A DNA stretch of 36,381 nucleotides from a bacterium (lineage in GTDB: Bacteria > Spirochaetota > UBA4802 > UBA5550). The DNA lies in the NCBI GenBank assembly GCA_024224995.1, contig JAAENB010000731.1, forward strand, positions 1-36,381, written 5' to 3'. Below are positions 1-7,676 of the stretch, one piece after another. The position numbers and the translations under genes were made by a program. Position 1 is the stretch's first letter; every line of letters starts with the position of its first letter. Under the pieces are notes generated by a model. It searched no databases. It was not told the DNA's origin and worked only from the letters and a program-made list of their open reading frames with translations.

Positions 1-16
1 GGGTTTGGTTCTGAGA

Positions 17-33
17 GACGTTGCAGTGCAACG
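17..33. repeat. GTTGCA palindrome, copy 1 (degenerate)
   Basis: GACGTTGCA-G-TGCAACG: 7-bp perfect arms (19-25 and 27-33) around one central base. Same core as copies at 218-236 and 393-418. Confidence 0.75.
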
Positions 34-217
34 CCTTTACTGGCTGGTTTCTGGCCAGGGTTATGGAGACTCTGAGGAGGGATGCGACCCCTGCGAGGGG
101 ATTCGGTACGCGTACACGGTGTTTATTTGGGGTTTAACCCCTCCGTGGTGTTTATTCGGTTATTACCCCCTCTGTGGTGTTGGCCCTGGATAAAATCTCC
201 GGGAAAAGGCCCGGAAA

Positions 218-236
218 GACGTTGCACTGCAACGTC
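218..236. repeat. GTTGCA palindrome, copy 2
   Basis: GACGTTGCA-C-TGCAACGTC, 9-bp perfect arms with one central base. Part of the terminal dispersed repeat. Confidence 0.8.
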
Positions 237-392
237 TCAAAAACCAAACCCCGGGCAATGTCTTCGGAAACCAGCCCTATTGAAAAAGAGTTTCTTGAGA
301 GTGCGGACCCCGTGGAACGGGGAAAAATACGAAAGAAACTGTGGGTATACCGGGGTCTGTTTCCGAAGATGCTCCGGCAAGGGTTTGGTTCT

Positions 393-418
393 GAGAGACG
401 TTGCATGCAACGTCTCTC
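393..418. repeat. GTTGCA palindrome, copy 3 (26-bp perfect)
   Basis: Perfect self-complementary palindrome with 13-bp arms, GAGAGACGTTGCA followed directly by TGCAACGTCTCTC. It lies at the end of the exact 25-bp direct repeat of window bases 1-25. Confidence 0.85.
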
Positions 419-476
419 TTCCCGGAAAACAGGCCCTGTTTAAAATCCAGTTTCTTAAGAACATTTTATCGCGCAT

Positions 477-502
477 AAAAAAAGCCCACCTGGGCTTTTT
501 TT
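477..502. terminator. Bidirectional rho-independent terminator
   Basis: Perfect 12-bp inverted repeat: AAAAAAAGCCCA, a CC loop, then TGGGCTTTTTTT. G+C stem core flanked by A and T runs on both sides, so it can work on either strand. It insulates the propeller gene from the upstream repeat. Confidence 0.85.
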
Positions 503-504
503 GC

Positions 505-533
505 TTGACTTTTTCACTATCAAAGTGTATATT
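505..533 (+). promoter_or_regulatory. Sigma70-type promoter of first propeller lipoprotein
   Basis: TTGACT at 505-510, a 17-bp spacer and TATATT at 528-533, about 60 bases before the ATG. The same boxes and spacing precede the paralogue at 2344. Confidence 0.7.
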
Positions 534-594
534 AATAGAGCACCGTCTAAAATAGATAAAATATATACAAAATGATCTAAAAGAGAGCCTGTTA

Positions 595-2223
595 ATGAAA
601 TTTTTTCGCACCATATATATCGTGGTAATACTATTTTTTACCGCTTTTGCCCTGACTTCGTGCAATGATCTTAGTTTGCTTACGGGAAGCGGCTCCGGTT
701 CCACTCCAACCGATAGCGGTCCGGATTCCGGTGACTTTTATTCAACAACAACCCTGAATTACGGCGGAACAATTCGATATAATGGCGCTGCCGGCAGCTA
801 TGAAGCTGTTATGGCAATCGATTCTTCGGATAATATAATTTCAGCGGCAATGGTACAGGACGATTTCGACCTGGACGGCAATGGTGATACCGTGGGAACC
901 GCGGAAACCTCGAATTTATCTTCAGGAGTTGTGGATATTATCCTGGCAAAATACAGTTCCAACGGAACGCGTCAGTGGGTGAAGCGTCTTGAAGGAAACG
1001 GTATGGAAATAAGTGCCCTGGGTATAACCGTAGACAGTTCGGATAATATTATAATGACCGGTAGACTGTCGGGAATGGCAGACCTGAATGGGGACGGAGA
1101 TGTCCTTGATGACAATGAATCATCGGGACTGGGCAACCTGGATGCCTTTGTATGCAAATATTCCACCAGCGGTTCCCTGCTGTGGTCGAAACGTTTTGGC
1201 GGAGCAAATAATGATGAGGGAACCTCAGTAAGCGTTGATTCTTCAAATAATATTTATGTAACCGGAACCATTATGGACAACGTCGATTTTAACGGAGACC
1301 TGGACAACGATGAAACAGGCGAAACAGCTTCCGGAATATTTGGTGCCATGGATATGTATATTTTAAAAATGAATTCATCGGGCCTGTATCAATGGTCAAA
1401 ACGCCTGGGCGGATTATCCAACAAGGATAAGACATATGATATTCATGTTGATAAAAATAGTAACGTATATATCTGCGGTGAGCTTGCCGATGATGTTGAC
1501 CTGTCGGGCAACGGGATTGCTGCGGATGAAACCGGTGAGACCGATTTGACGGGTTTTACCAATGCTTCTGATTGCTTCATTAGCTCATTTGACAGCAGCG
1601 GCGCGTACCGCTGGTCAAAGCGTTTTGGAAACTATTCAACCCAGCTCATGGAATACGCGACTGCCGTAACTTCAGACAGCAGCGGCAACATCTATATTAC
1701 GGGTTTTTCCGATGGCGGCTCCTATGACCTGAATGGAGATGGCGATTGTTTAGACGGTACAGATGAAACCGACCCTCCGGGGAACAAAGATTCCTATATA
1801 ATTTCTTTTAATACATCGGGATTGTTCAGGTGGGCAAAACTTCCGGGCGGCACTGTTGCCGATATCAGTCATGACATTGGCGTGGACAGTGATGATAATA
1901 TCTTTATCACGGGAAGGGTGAATAGCGGTACAATGGACCTTAATTGTGATGGTGACTATGATGACGGCATCGCCGAAACAGGAGCCGGTTATAACGGTAA
2001 TGATATTTTCGTGGCAATTTTCAACAGTTCCGGAACTTCAATAAATTATGCCCGCTATGGAACGGACCTGGAAGACCAGGGCGTTAGCCTGGCAGTGGGA
2101 AGCGATTTTATTGTACTGGGAGTGTACGTTACGGGAGATGCAGACCTGGATGGAGACCCCGGCACAATAGAATCAACGTCCACGGATTCAAACGCGGACA
2201 TCCTTATGGTGCGCTACGAATAA
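595..2223 (+). CDS. SBBP-type seven-repeat beta-propeller lipoprotein
   Basis: Predicted exported lipoprotein of 542 residues. A hydrophobic signal (residues 1-22) ends in ALTSC, a lipobox with Cys23, followed by a Ser/Gly/Thr-rich linker. The rest is about seven repeats of 55-65 residues, each with a strand like VDSSNNIYVTG, an Asp-rich loop (DLNGDGD, DFNGDLDNDE and variants; seven can be counted) and a KxxxSG-xxxWSKRxGG strand. This is the SBBP/beta-propeller pattern, and seven repeats fit a seven-bladed propeller. The Asp-rich loops resemble calcium-binding DxDxDG loops. GAGAG lies upstream of ATG 595. It was duplicated with its promoter to give the gene at 2344. Function is unknown; a surface or periplasmic binding scaffold is likely. 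Confidence 0.85.
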   Translation: MKFFRTIYIVVILFFTAFALTSCNDLSLLTGSGSGSTPTDSGPDSGDFYSTTTLNYGGTIRYNGAAGSYEAVMAIDSSDNIISAAMVQDDFDLDGNGDTVGTAETSNLSSGVVDIILAKYSSNGTRQWVKRLEGNGMEISALGITVDSSDNIIMTGRLSGMADLNGDGDVLDDNESSGLGNLDAFVCKYSTSGSLLWSKRFGGANNDEGTSVSVDSSNNIYVTGTIMDNVDFNGDLDNDETGETASGIFGAMDMYILKMNSSGLYQWSKRLGGLSNKDKTYDIHVDKNSNVYICGELADDVDLSGNGIAADETGETDLTGFTNASDCFISSFDSSGAYRWSKRFGNYSTQLMEYATAVTSDSSGNIYITGFSDGGSYDLNGDGDCLDGTDETDPPGNKDSYIISFNTSGLFRWAKLPGGTVADISHDIGVDSDDNIFITGRVNSGTMDLNCDGDYDDGIAETGAGYNGNDIFVAIFNSSGTSINYARYGTDLEDQGVSLAVGSDFIVLGVYVTGDADLDGDPGTIESTSTDSNADILMVRYE

Positions 2224-2272
2224 ATTTTTATAACGGGCTATTAAAAAATCAACCCGTATAGGCTTTTTTCGT

Positions 2273-2301
2273 TTGACTATTTCCTCTAACAGGTATATAT
2301 T
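2273..2301 (+). promoter_or_regulatory. Sigma70-type promoter of second propeller lipoprotein
   Basis: TTGACT at 2273-2278, 17-bp spacer, TATATT at 2296-2301. Matches the upstream gene's promoter in both boxes and spacing, so the promoter was part of the duplicated unit. A weak stem (ACGGG 2233-2237 with CCCGT 2253-2257, then GGCTTTTTT) just before it may end the first gene's transcript. Confidence 0.65.
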
Positions 2302-2343
2302 TAAATTGCAATATATAAAATAATTTTAAAGTGAGTGCTGGTG

Positions 2344-3924
2344 ATGATTTGTGGGCGACACAATATTTTTGTTGTAATTATCTTGTTCTTTACCCTGACC
2401 TCATGCAACAAGCTTGGTTTACTCTTAACAGGTCATTCTTCTTCAACAACGACCCTGAATTACGCCTGGTCGATCCGGTATAATGGCGCTGTAGACAGCT
2501 ATACTTCTTTTATGGCAATTGATTCTTCGGATAATGTAATTGCCGTGTCAATGGTGCTGGACGATTTCGACCTGGACGGCAATGGTGATACTGCGGGAAC
2601 CGCAGAAACCTCGAATTTATCATCAGGAGCTACGGATGCTGTACTGGCTAAATATAGTTCCGCAGGAGTACGTCAGTGGATTATTCGGCTGGAAGGAGCC
2701 TCCGGGCCCTTTGACTTTTATGCTATAACTGTTGACAGTTCAGACAACATTATCATAACCGGAAAACTGTCCGGACCAGGGGATTTGAATGGGGACGGTG
2801 TTATCCTTGATACCAATGAAATAGCGGGACTTGGCGACGATGATGCCATTGTATGTAAATTTTCCGGCAGCGGCACCCTGTTATGGTCAAAACGTTTTGG
2901 CGGAACACTTGCCGATAGAGGGATTTCCGTAGACGCTGATTCTTTAAATAATATTTACGTAACAGGAACGGTGAACGGTACTGTCGATTTTAATGGCGAC
3001 CTGGACAATGACGAAACAGGAGAAACACCTGCCGGTATATTCGGGGACAAGGATATTTATATTGTTAAAATGGATTCATCCGGAGTGTATCAATGGTCAA
3101 AGCGCCTGGGCGGTCTCACGGACGTAGATAAAGCATATAATGTTCATCTTGATATAAACAATAATATATACATCTGCGGAAATGTTGCTGATGATGTTGA
3201 CCTGTCCGGAAATGGGGTCGTTGCTGATGAGACCGGGGAGAGCGACCCAACAGGCTTTACTGATGACGCAGATTGTTTTATCAGCTCTTTCGACAGCAGC
3301 GGCACCTATCGCTGGTCAAAGCGATTTGGGCATTATGCAAGCTCATTGGAGGAATACGCGACTACCGTAACTTCGGACAGCAATGCTAATGTGTATGTTA
3401 CCGGTTTTACCAGTGGAACCGGCTATGACCTGAACGGTGACGGAGATACAGTAGACGGTACGGCCGAAACCACTCCCTATGGAAACAAAGATACCTATAT
3501 TATTTCTTTTGATTCTTCCGGCTCATCCCGGTGGATGAAAACCCTGGGTGGAACGGAAGACGATATCGCCTGGGATATTGATATTGATGCTGATGATAAT
3601 ATATTTATTATTGGCAAAGTGAGTAATTGCCCCATGGACCTTAACGGTGATGGAGACTTTGTTGACGGCACTGCCGAAACAGGAGCCGGTTATGGCGACA
3701 CTGATATTTTTGTAGCGGTTTTTAGCAATACCGGAACTTCAATAAACTTTGACCGCTTTGGAACGGGACTGGGAGACCAGGGCATCTGCCTGGCAGTGGG
3801 AAGCAATTTTATTGTACTGGGAGTGTACGTTACCGGAGATGCCGACCTGGATGGAGACCCTTCTACAATAGAATCAACCTCTACCGATTCAAACGCAGAC
3901 ATCGTCATGGTACGCTACGAATAA
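2344..3924 (+). CDS. SBBP-type beta-propeller lipoprotein, tandem paralogue
   Basis: Close paralogue of the gene at 595, of 526 residues from ATG 2344. An in-frame GTG at 2335 is possible, but ATG 2344 aligns with the first gene's start and its upstream context (AAAGTGAG against AAAGAGAG). Signal peptide with lipobox TLTSC, then seven repeats with Asp-rich loops (DLDGNGD, DLNGDGV, DFNGDLDNDE, DLSGNG, DLNGDGD twice, DLDGDPS). The C-terminal 40 residues are almost identical to the first copy, while the linker after the lipobox Cys is much shorter. Likely anchored on the periplasmic or outer face. Ligand unknown. Confidence 0.85.
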   Translation: MICGRHNIFVVIILFFTLTSCNKLGLLLTGHSSSTTTLNYAWSIRYNGAVDSYTSFMAIDSSDNVIAVSMVLDDFDLDGNGDTAGTAETSNLSSGATDAVLAKYSSAGVRQWIIRLEGASGPFDFYAITVDSSDNIIITGKLSGPGDLNGDGVILDTNEIAGLGDDDAIVCKFSGSGTLLWSKRFGGTLADRGISVDADSLNNIYVTGTVNGTVDFNGDLDNDETGETPAGIFGDKDIYIVKMDSSGVYQWSKRLGGLTDVDKAYNVHLDINNNIYICGNVADDVDLSGNGVVADETGESDPTGFTDDADCFISSFDSSGTYRWSKRFGHYASSLEEYATTVTSDSNANVYVTGFTSGTGYDLNGDGDTVDGTAETTPYGNKDTYIISFDSSGSSRWMKTLGGTEDDIAWDIDIDADDNIFIIGKVSNCPMDLNGDGDFVDGTAETGAGYGDTDIFVAVFSNTGTSINFDRFGTGLGDQGICLAVGSNFIVLGVYVTGDADLDGDPSTIESTSTDSNADIVMVRYE

Positions 3925-4001
3925 CCCCTGGCGTATTTCAACAAAAACAAAAAGGGAATATTTAGAGATTATTTATTTGTTCCGTTTAAATAAAAAAGTT
4001 T

Positions 4002-4037
4002 AAAAAAAACTTCCCCCGGGAAGAGAAATGGGGGAAG
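4002..4037 (-). terminator. Rho-independent terminator of the cydAB operon
   Basis: Read on the minus strand: CTTCCCCC, a 12-base loop and GGGGGAAG (4037 to 4010), followed directly by eight T (4009-4002). It lies about 90 bases past the cydB stop. A second inverted repeat, GAAGACGG (4064-4071) with CCGTCTTC (4086-4093), sits between it and cydB but has no T run. Confidence 0.85.
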
Positions 4038-4127
4038 GAGCAAAATAGTTGTATATGAATGATGAAGACGGAGTCTGAGTTGGCCCCGTCTTCAGTTAGG
4101 AGCCCGTTACTATGATTATCGGACTGA

Positions 4128-5156
4128 TTATTCCGATATCTTTCCTTTAAAGGCTCTATACACAAAAGCCGTATATCCAATAACAATGGGCATCCCAATG
4201 AGCGCGAAGACCAGCATAATGGACAAAGTAAGCTGGCTTGATGAACCATTGAAAATTGTAATGCTGTTATTGATCATGTGATGATGGACATCAGTCACCA
4301 GGTTTAAGTGAATATCGGTTACCAGGTTTGGATAAATACATGATCCGGCAATCCCCCATAACCCGGCAAAAAGGACCGAAGACATAAGAAAAGCACTGCC
4401 TTCTTTTTTCTTTTTGAGCATAACCTTTAAACCCGCCCAGGCACCAATCACAATGATTGTTGCGAACCACGCGGCAATTTTACTCATATTATTCGGCATG
4501 TAAATAATTGCCAGGACTAAGGCCAGGCCAAAAAGAACAATAAAAACGATCCATAATTTATTAAGGGCCTGTTCCGCTCGTTCTTTAAGGTCGCCCTCGG
4601 TTTTAAGGACTATGTACGCTGCGCCCTGAATCAAAATGGCCGAGAAACCTAAGAGTCCCGTTGCCAGGGGAAAGGGTCTGAGCAGAGTAAAGAACGTTCC
4701 CCTGAATTCAAAAGCCGAGTCAAGGGGAACCCCGAGAACCACATTGCCCAGGGCAACACCAAACAGGAGAGCCGGCAGAGCACTTCCGATAGTAAAGGCC
4801 CATTGCCACATTTTTTTTCTGGGCTCATCGTAATGCCAGAACTCCATGGAGACCGCTCTAAAGATGAGCGCGAATAAAACAAGCATAAGAGCAAGGTAAA
4901 AGCCGCTGAATACAGTGGCATAGGCATGGGGAAAGGCGGCAAAAAGAGCCCCGCCTGCGGTGAGAAGCCATACTTCATTCCCGTCCCAGAAAGGCCATAC
5001 CGATTTGATTAAAATTTCTTTATCTTTTTCTTTTTTCCCCAGGAAGGGAAGAAGCATTCCAACTCCCAGATCGAATCCGTCAAGGATAGCGTATCCAAGA
5101 AAAAGTACGCCGATTAGAAAAAACCAGGCATTTTGTAATATAACAATAGTTTCCAT
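4128..5156 (-). CDS. cydB: Cytochrome bd ubiquinol oxidase subunit II
   Basis: Integral membrane partner of CydA in the bd-type terminal oxidase, which oxidises quinol and reduces oxygen to water at high affinity. At 342 residues it is within the usual family range. It has the N-terminal helix with GYAILDGFDLGVG, the signature WPFWDGNEVWLLTAGGALF (about residues 53-71) and further hydrophobic helices. A strong GGAGG ribosome site precedes ATG 5156. It follows cydA by 52 bases on the same strand and shares its promoter; a terminator lies downstream. No cydX or cydDC genes are seen nearby. Confidence 0.96.
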   Translation of the reverse strand: METIVILQNAWFFLIGVLFLGYAILDGFDLGVGMLLPFLGKKEKDKEILIKSVWPFWDGNEVWLLTAGGALFAAFPHAYATVFSGFYLALMLVLFALIFRAVSMEFWHYDEPRKKMWQWAFTIGSALPALLFGVALGNVVLGVPLDSAFEFRGTFFTLLRPFPLATGLLGFSAILIQGAAYIVLKTEGDLKERAEQALNKLWIVFIVLFGLALVLAIIYMPNNMSKIAAWFATIIVIGAWAGLKVMLKKKKEGSAFLMSSVLFAGLWGIAGSCIYPNLVTDIHLNLVTDVHHHMINNSITIFNGSSSQLTLSIMLVFALIGMPIVIGYTAFVYRAFKGKISE

Positions 5157-5208
5157 TAGTAGAATTCCTCCATCTCTTTAGTTCAAAGTTTCAATGCTTT
5201 TCCTGGTA

Positions 5209-6531
5209 TCAGGAATATCTCAGGGCATCTTCCGGTCCTTTTTTTACGATCTTTTTTAGTATTATCACAAAGATTGTGAAAAGGAGCACGTATATGAGAC
5301 TGAACATGATAAGAGAAAAAAGAACCTGCCACGCGGGAACAACAACGGAAACAGCATCTACTGTTCTCAGTTCCCCGTATACCACCCAGGGCTGTCTTCC
5401 CACTTCAGCCGCGATCCATCCTACTTCACAAGCAATAATAGGAAGAGGAGCGGCTAAGAATAATATTTTCTGATACCATTTTGTGTCGTAGAGTTTTTTG
5501 CGCATGAGCAGTAATATTCCTAACGCGGCAATTCCAAAAAAAAGCATCCCTAAACCAACCATAAGATGATAGGACATATAGGGCAGGAACACAGGAGGAC
5601 GATCCTCTTCGGGAAAATCATTAAGCCCCTGTACTTTTGAATTGGGATCGAAGGAGATGAGCAAACTGAGTAATTTGGGAACCGCGATCTCAAAATGGGT
5701 CTTTTGCGCACTTTCATCGGGAATCCCGATAATGGACATGGGAGCTCCTTCCTGCGTATCCCAGAGCGCTTCAAAAGCTGCCATTTTTACCGGCTGTGTT
5801 TCAGCTACCTGGACCGAGTGAGCGTGTCCCGATACCAGTAAAAGGAACATTGCGCCAATGAACATGAGCATGGCTATTTTGAGCAAGGGCCGGAAATATT
5901 CCGTAAATTTATCTTTTAATAAATACCAGGAGCTAAGCCCGGCGGTAAACAGAGAGCCCACTATCCAGGCCGCGAGGATTACGTGAAAGTAACGGACCAG
6001 GGTAGAGGGATTTAAGGCCGCGTCCATAAAATTGGTAAGTACGGCTCGTCCGTTTTCCATGACATACCCGGCAGGGGTTTGCATCCATGAATTCGCGATG
6101 ATGATCCATAAGCCGGAGAGATGAGACCCGAAAGCAACCAGGAACGCGGAAAGACAGTAAACGCCCTTTGAAACCCTGTTCCTGCCAAAAAGCAGGACTC
6201 CAAGAAAGACCGATTCCAGGAAAAAGGAAAATATTCCTTCCGCTGCCAGGGGAGAGCCAAAGATGTCACCTACTGCCCTGGAGTACTGAGACCAGTTCGT
6301 TCCAAAGGAGAATTCCAGTACAATTCCTGTTGAAACTCCCATTGTAAATATAAGGCCGAATATTTTAATTAAAAATGTTGATGTTTTTTTATATATTTCA
6401 TCACCTTTTTTATAATACAGGACTTCCAATGCTGTTATAATCAAGGATATCCCTATGCTAAGGGGAGGAAATATAAAGTGAAAACCCGCTGCTACGGCAA
6501 ACTGAATTCTTGACAGGAGAACCACGTCCAT
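5209..6531 (-). CDS. cydA: Cytochrome bd ubiquinol oxidase subunit I (short Q-loop)
   Basis: Quinol-oxidising, haem-bearing subunit of the bd oxidase in the inner membrane. Expected haem ligands are visible: His18 in FHFIFPPLSIG (b595), His183 in RYFHVILAAW and Met324 in YHLMVGLG (b558). The acidic pair Glu98/Glu106 of the proton path and the Q-site motif GWxxxExGRQPW (371-382) are present. At 440 residues it lacks the long Q-loop insertion of E. coli CydA (about 520), so it belongs to the short Q-loop type found in many non-enteric bacteria. AGGAGG precedes ATG 6531. Operator-like inverted repeats lie at its promoter. Confidence 0.97.
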   Translation of the reverse strand: MDVVLLSRIQFAVAAGFHFIFPPLSIGISLIITALEVLYYKKGDEIYKKTSTFLIKIFGLIFTMGVSTGIVLEFSFGTNWSQYSRAVGDIFGSPLAAEGIFSFFLESVFLGVLLFGRNRVSKGVYCLSAFLVAFGSHLSGLWIIIANSWMQTPAGYVMENGRAVLTNFMDAALNPSTLVRYFHVILAAWIVGSLFTAGLSSWYLLKDKFTEYFRPLLKIAMLMFIGAMFLLLVSGHAHSVQVAETQPVKMAAFEALWDTQEGAPMSIIGIPDESAQKTHFEIAVPKLLSLLISFDPNSKVQGLNDFPEEDRPPVFLPYMSYHLMVGLGMLFFGIAALGILLLMRKKLYDTKWYQKILFLAAPLPIIACEVGWIAAEVGRQPWVVYGELRTVDAVSVVVPAWQVLFSLIMFSLIYVLLFTIFVIILKKIVKKGPEDALRYS

Positions 6532-6581
6532 TAAGAAACCTCCTTTTGTGTTATGTGCTTTTGATTCGTGTATTTATTATT

Positions 6582-6602
6582 AAACTGTAATCGTTACAGT
6601 TT
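6582..6602. promoter_or_regulatory. Operator-like inverted repeat at cydA
   Basis: AAACTGTAA-TCG-TTACAGTTT: perfect 9-bp arms with a 3-bp centre, 50-70 bases upstream of the cydA start. It lies just downstream of the predicted start of transcription (about 6608), a repressor-like position. On the minus strand its core CTGTAACGATTACAG matches the site upstream of msrBA. Confidence 0.6.
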
Positions 6603-6605
6603 TAT

Positions 6606-6642
6606 AGCTGTTACCTTATAGGGGTAATAGCAAAAAAGTCAA
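6606..6642 (-). promoter_or_regulatory. cydAB promoter with second inverted repeat
   Basis: Minus strand: TTGACT (6642-6637), 16-bp spacer, TATAAG (6620-6615). A second imperfect inverted repeat, GCTATTACC with GGTAACAGC, overlaps the -10 box. Its GTAAC half-site is shared with the perfect repeat just downstream. Confidence 0.6.
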
Positions 6643-6659
6643 GAAAAATATTATTTTTT

Positions 6660-7457
6660 TTAATCAAACCGGTATACAAACCCGTTATCGAAAAAACCTT
6701 TCTGTTCCGGGTCTATTTCGTCAATAATCCCCAGGATCATTTTTGAGAATAATCCTTTGCTGGCTGCCATATTTTCGTTTAAAATTTCAATGGGTGTTGG
6801 GGTATCTTTAACGCCGTTGGCGTAGTCCACGCCAAAACCCAGGAGAACATAACCCATTTCGCATTCGCCTGCCAGGATTATTTCCGGCCCGGCGGTTTGG
6901 CTTACCATTGAACATCCGGCTTTTTGAAATACTCCTATTTCGGTTCTGGTGTTGAACCGGGGACCGCCTGCGTGGGCGTATACCAGGTTTTGTTCATATG
7001 AGATGCCCTGTTTTTCCGCTGCCGCGCGGGCTGTTTTTCCGCCTGCCATGGAAAAAGGCGACCCAAAAAGGTAGTGCCCTCGCGTGGAGTCTCCGGGATC
7101 GGTATATATGGTGCATACTTCCCCTGAGGGGAGCCGGTTGTCGAGGAAATATAAGTCGTCAAAGAGGCATAGCTTTGCCATGGGAATTGATGCGTCCAAT
7201 ATACCCATTATACTGGTTGCGATAATGAGATCTACGTTGTTTTCTTTCATGGCCAGGATATTTGCCCGGTAGTTTATCATATTGGGCAGATTTTTGTGAC
7301 CTGAGGCGTGGCGGGCAATAAAAAAAAGATTGTTCCCGTTCCTGGCGGATTCCGTTATGTTTACGGAACCGAATTTTGTGGAAATCTCTTTTGATGAAGC
7401 TTCACTGAGCTCGGGGAAGTCATAAAATCCCGAACCTGTTATTATTCCGATATTCAT
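6660..7457 (-). CDS. MTAP/PNP-family nucleoside phosphorylase
   Basis: Cytosolic phosphorolysis of a purine nucleoside, probably 5'-methylthioadenosine or a related 5'-deoxyadenosine derivative. Length 265 residues, typical of the family. Visible family motifs: GSG at 8-10 and RH at 49-50 (phosphate binding), HKNLPNMINYRANI (54-67), GPRFNTRTE (165-173), TAGPE (188-192, against the common MTGMPE) and DYANG (211-215). The Asp of the last motif aligns with the 6-aminopurine-selecting Asp of MTAP, so adenine nucleosides are favoured over guanosine or inosine. GGGAG lies upstream of ATG 7457. It has its own intergenic regions, so it is probably monocistronic. Substrate assignment is inferred. Confidence 0.85.
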   Translation of the reverse strand: MNIGIITGSGFYDFPELSEASSKEISTKFGSVNITESARNGNNLFFIARHASGHKNLPNMINYRANILAMKENNVDLIIATSIMGILDASIPMAKLCLFDDLYFLDNRLPSGEVCTIYTDPGDSTRGHYLFGSPFSMAGGKTARAAAEKQGISYEQNLVYAHAGGPRFNTRTEIGVFQKAGCSMVSQTAGPEIILAGECEMGYVLLGFGVDYANGVKDTPTPIEILNENMAASKGLFSKMILGIIDEIDPEQKGFFDNGFVYRFD

Positions 7458-7676
7458 AACCCGTCTCCCTATTATTATAGAAGTTAATTAAATGGCATTT
7501 GAGCATAGTCATTTAAAAAAATCTACAGATATTTATTTTGAGTATAGTTTTTTCTGCGAGGGGAGGGGCGTTGGCATCCGTGGTCCCGAGTCATTTAGTT
7601 GTAAATCAAACGGTCTTGGCACTAATTCCCTGATGGCGTATGAATAACATGAAGATTTTGAGTGATAACGATTAAT

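Larger units (their letters stand above)
1..475. repeat. Complex dispersed intergenic repeat, left copy
   Basis: No credible gene is seen in the first 590 bases. The stretch 27-310 is homologous, in inverted orientation, to 36100-36381: both share GTGCAACGCCTTTACTGGCT, a GGCCAGGGTTATGGAGA block, CCCTGCGAGGGG, TTTATTTGGG-GTTT and AAGAGTTTCTT-AGAGTGCGGACCC, with indels between them. Within this copy, bases 1-25 recur exactly at 381-405, so the element is itself modular. Three GTTGCA-centred palindromes sit inside it. The short open frames here look like chance readings of G+C-rich repeat sequence and lack ribosome sites. Confidence 0.8.

Noticed and set aside
82..704. Overlapping open frames on both strands in the left terminal region
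   Set aside because: They are translations of the G+C-rich repeat and palindromes, overlap the terminator and promoter, and show no protein-like motif or ribosome site.
7458..7676. TATAAT-like box before the phosphorylase gene
   Set aside because: Perfect -10 at 7479-7474, but no acceptable -35, and the implied transcript start would cut the ribosome site. Nothing else is seen in this gap.
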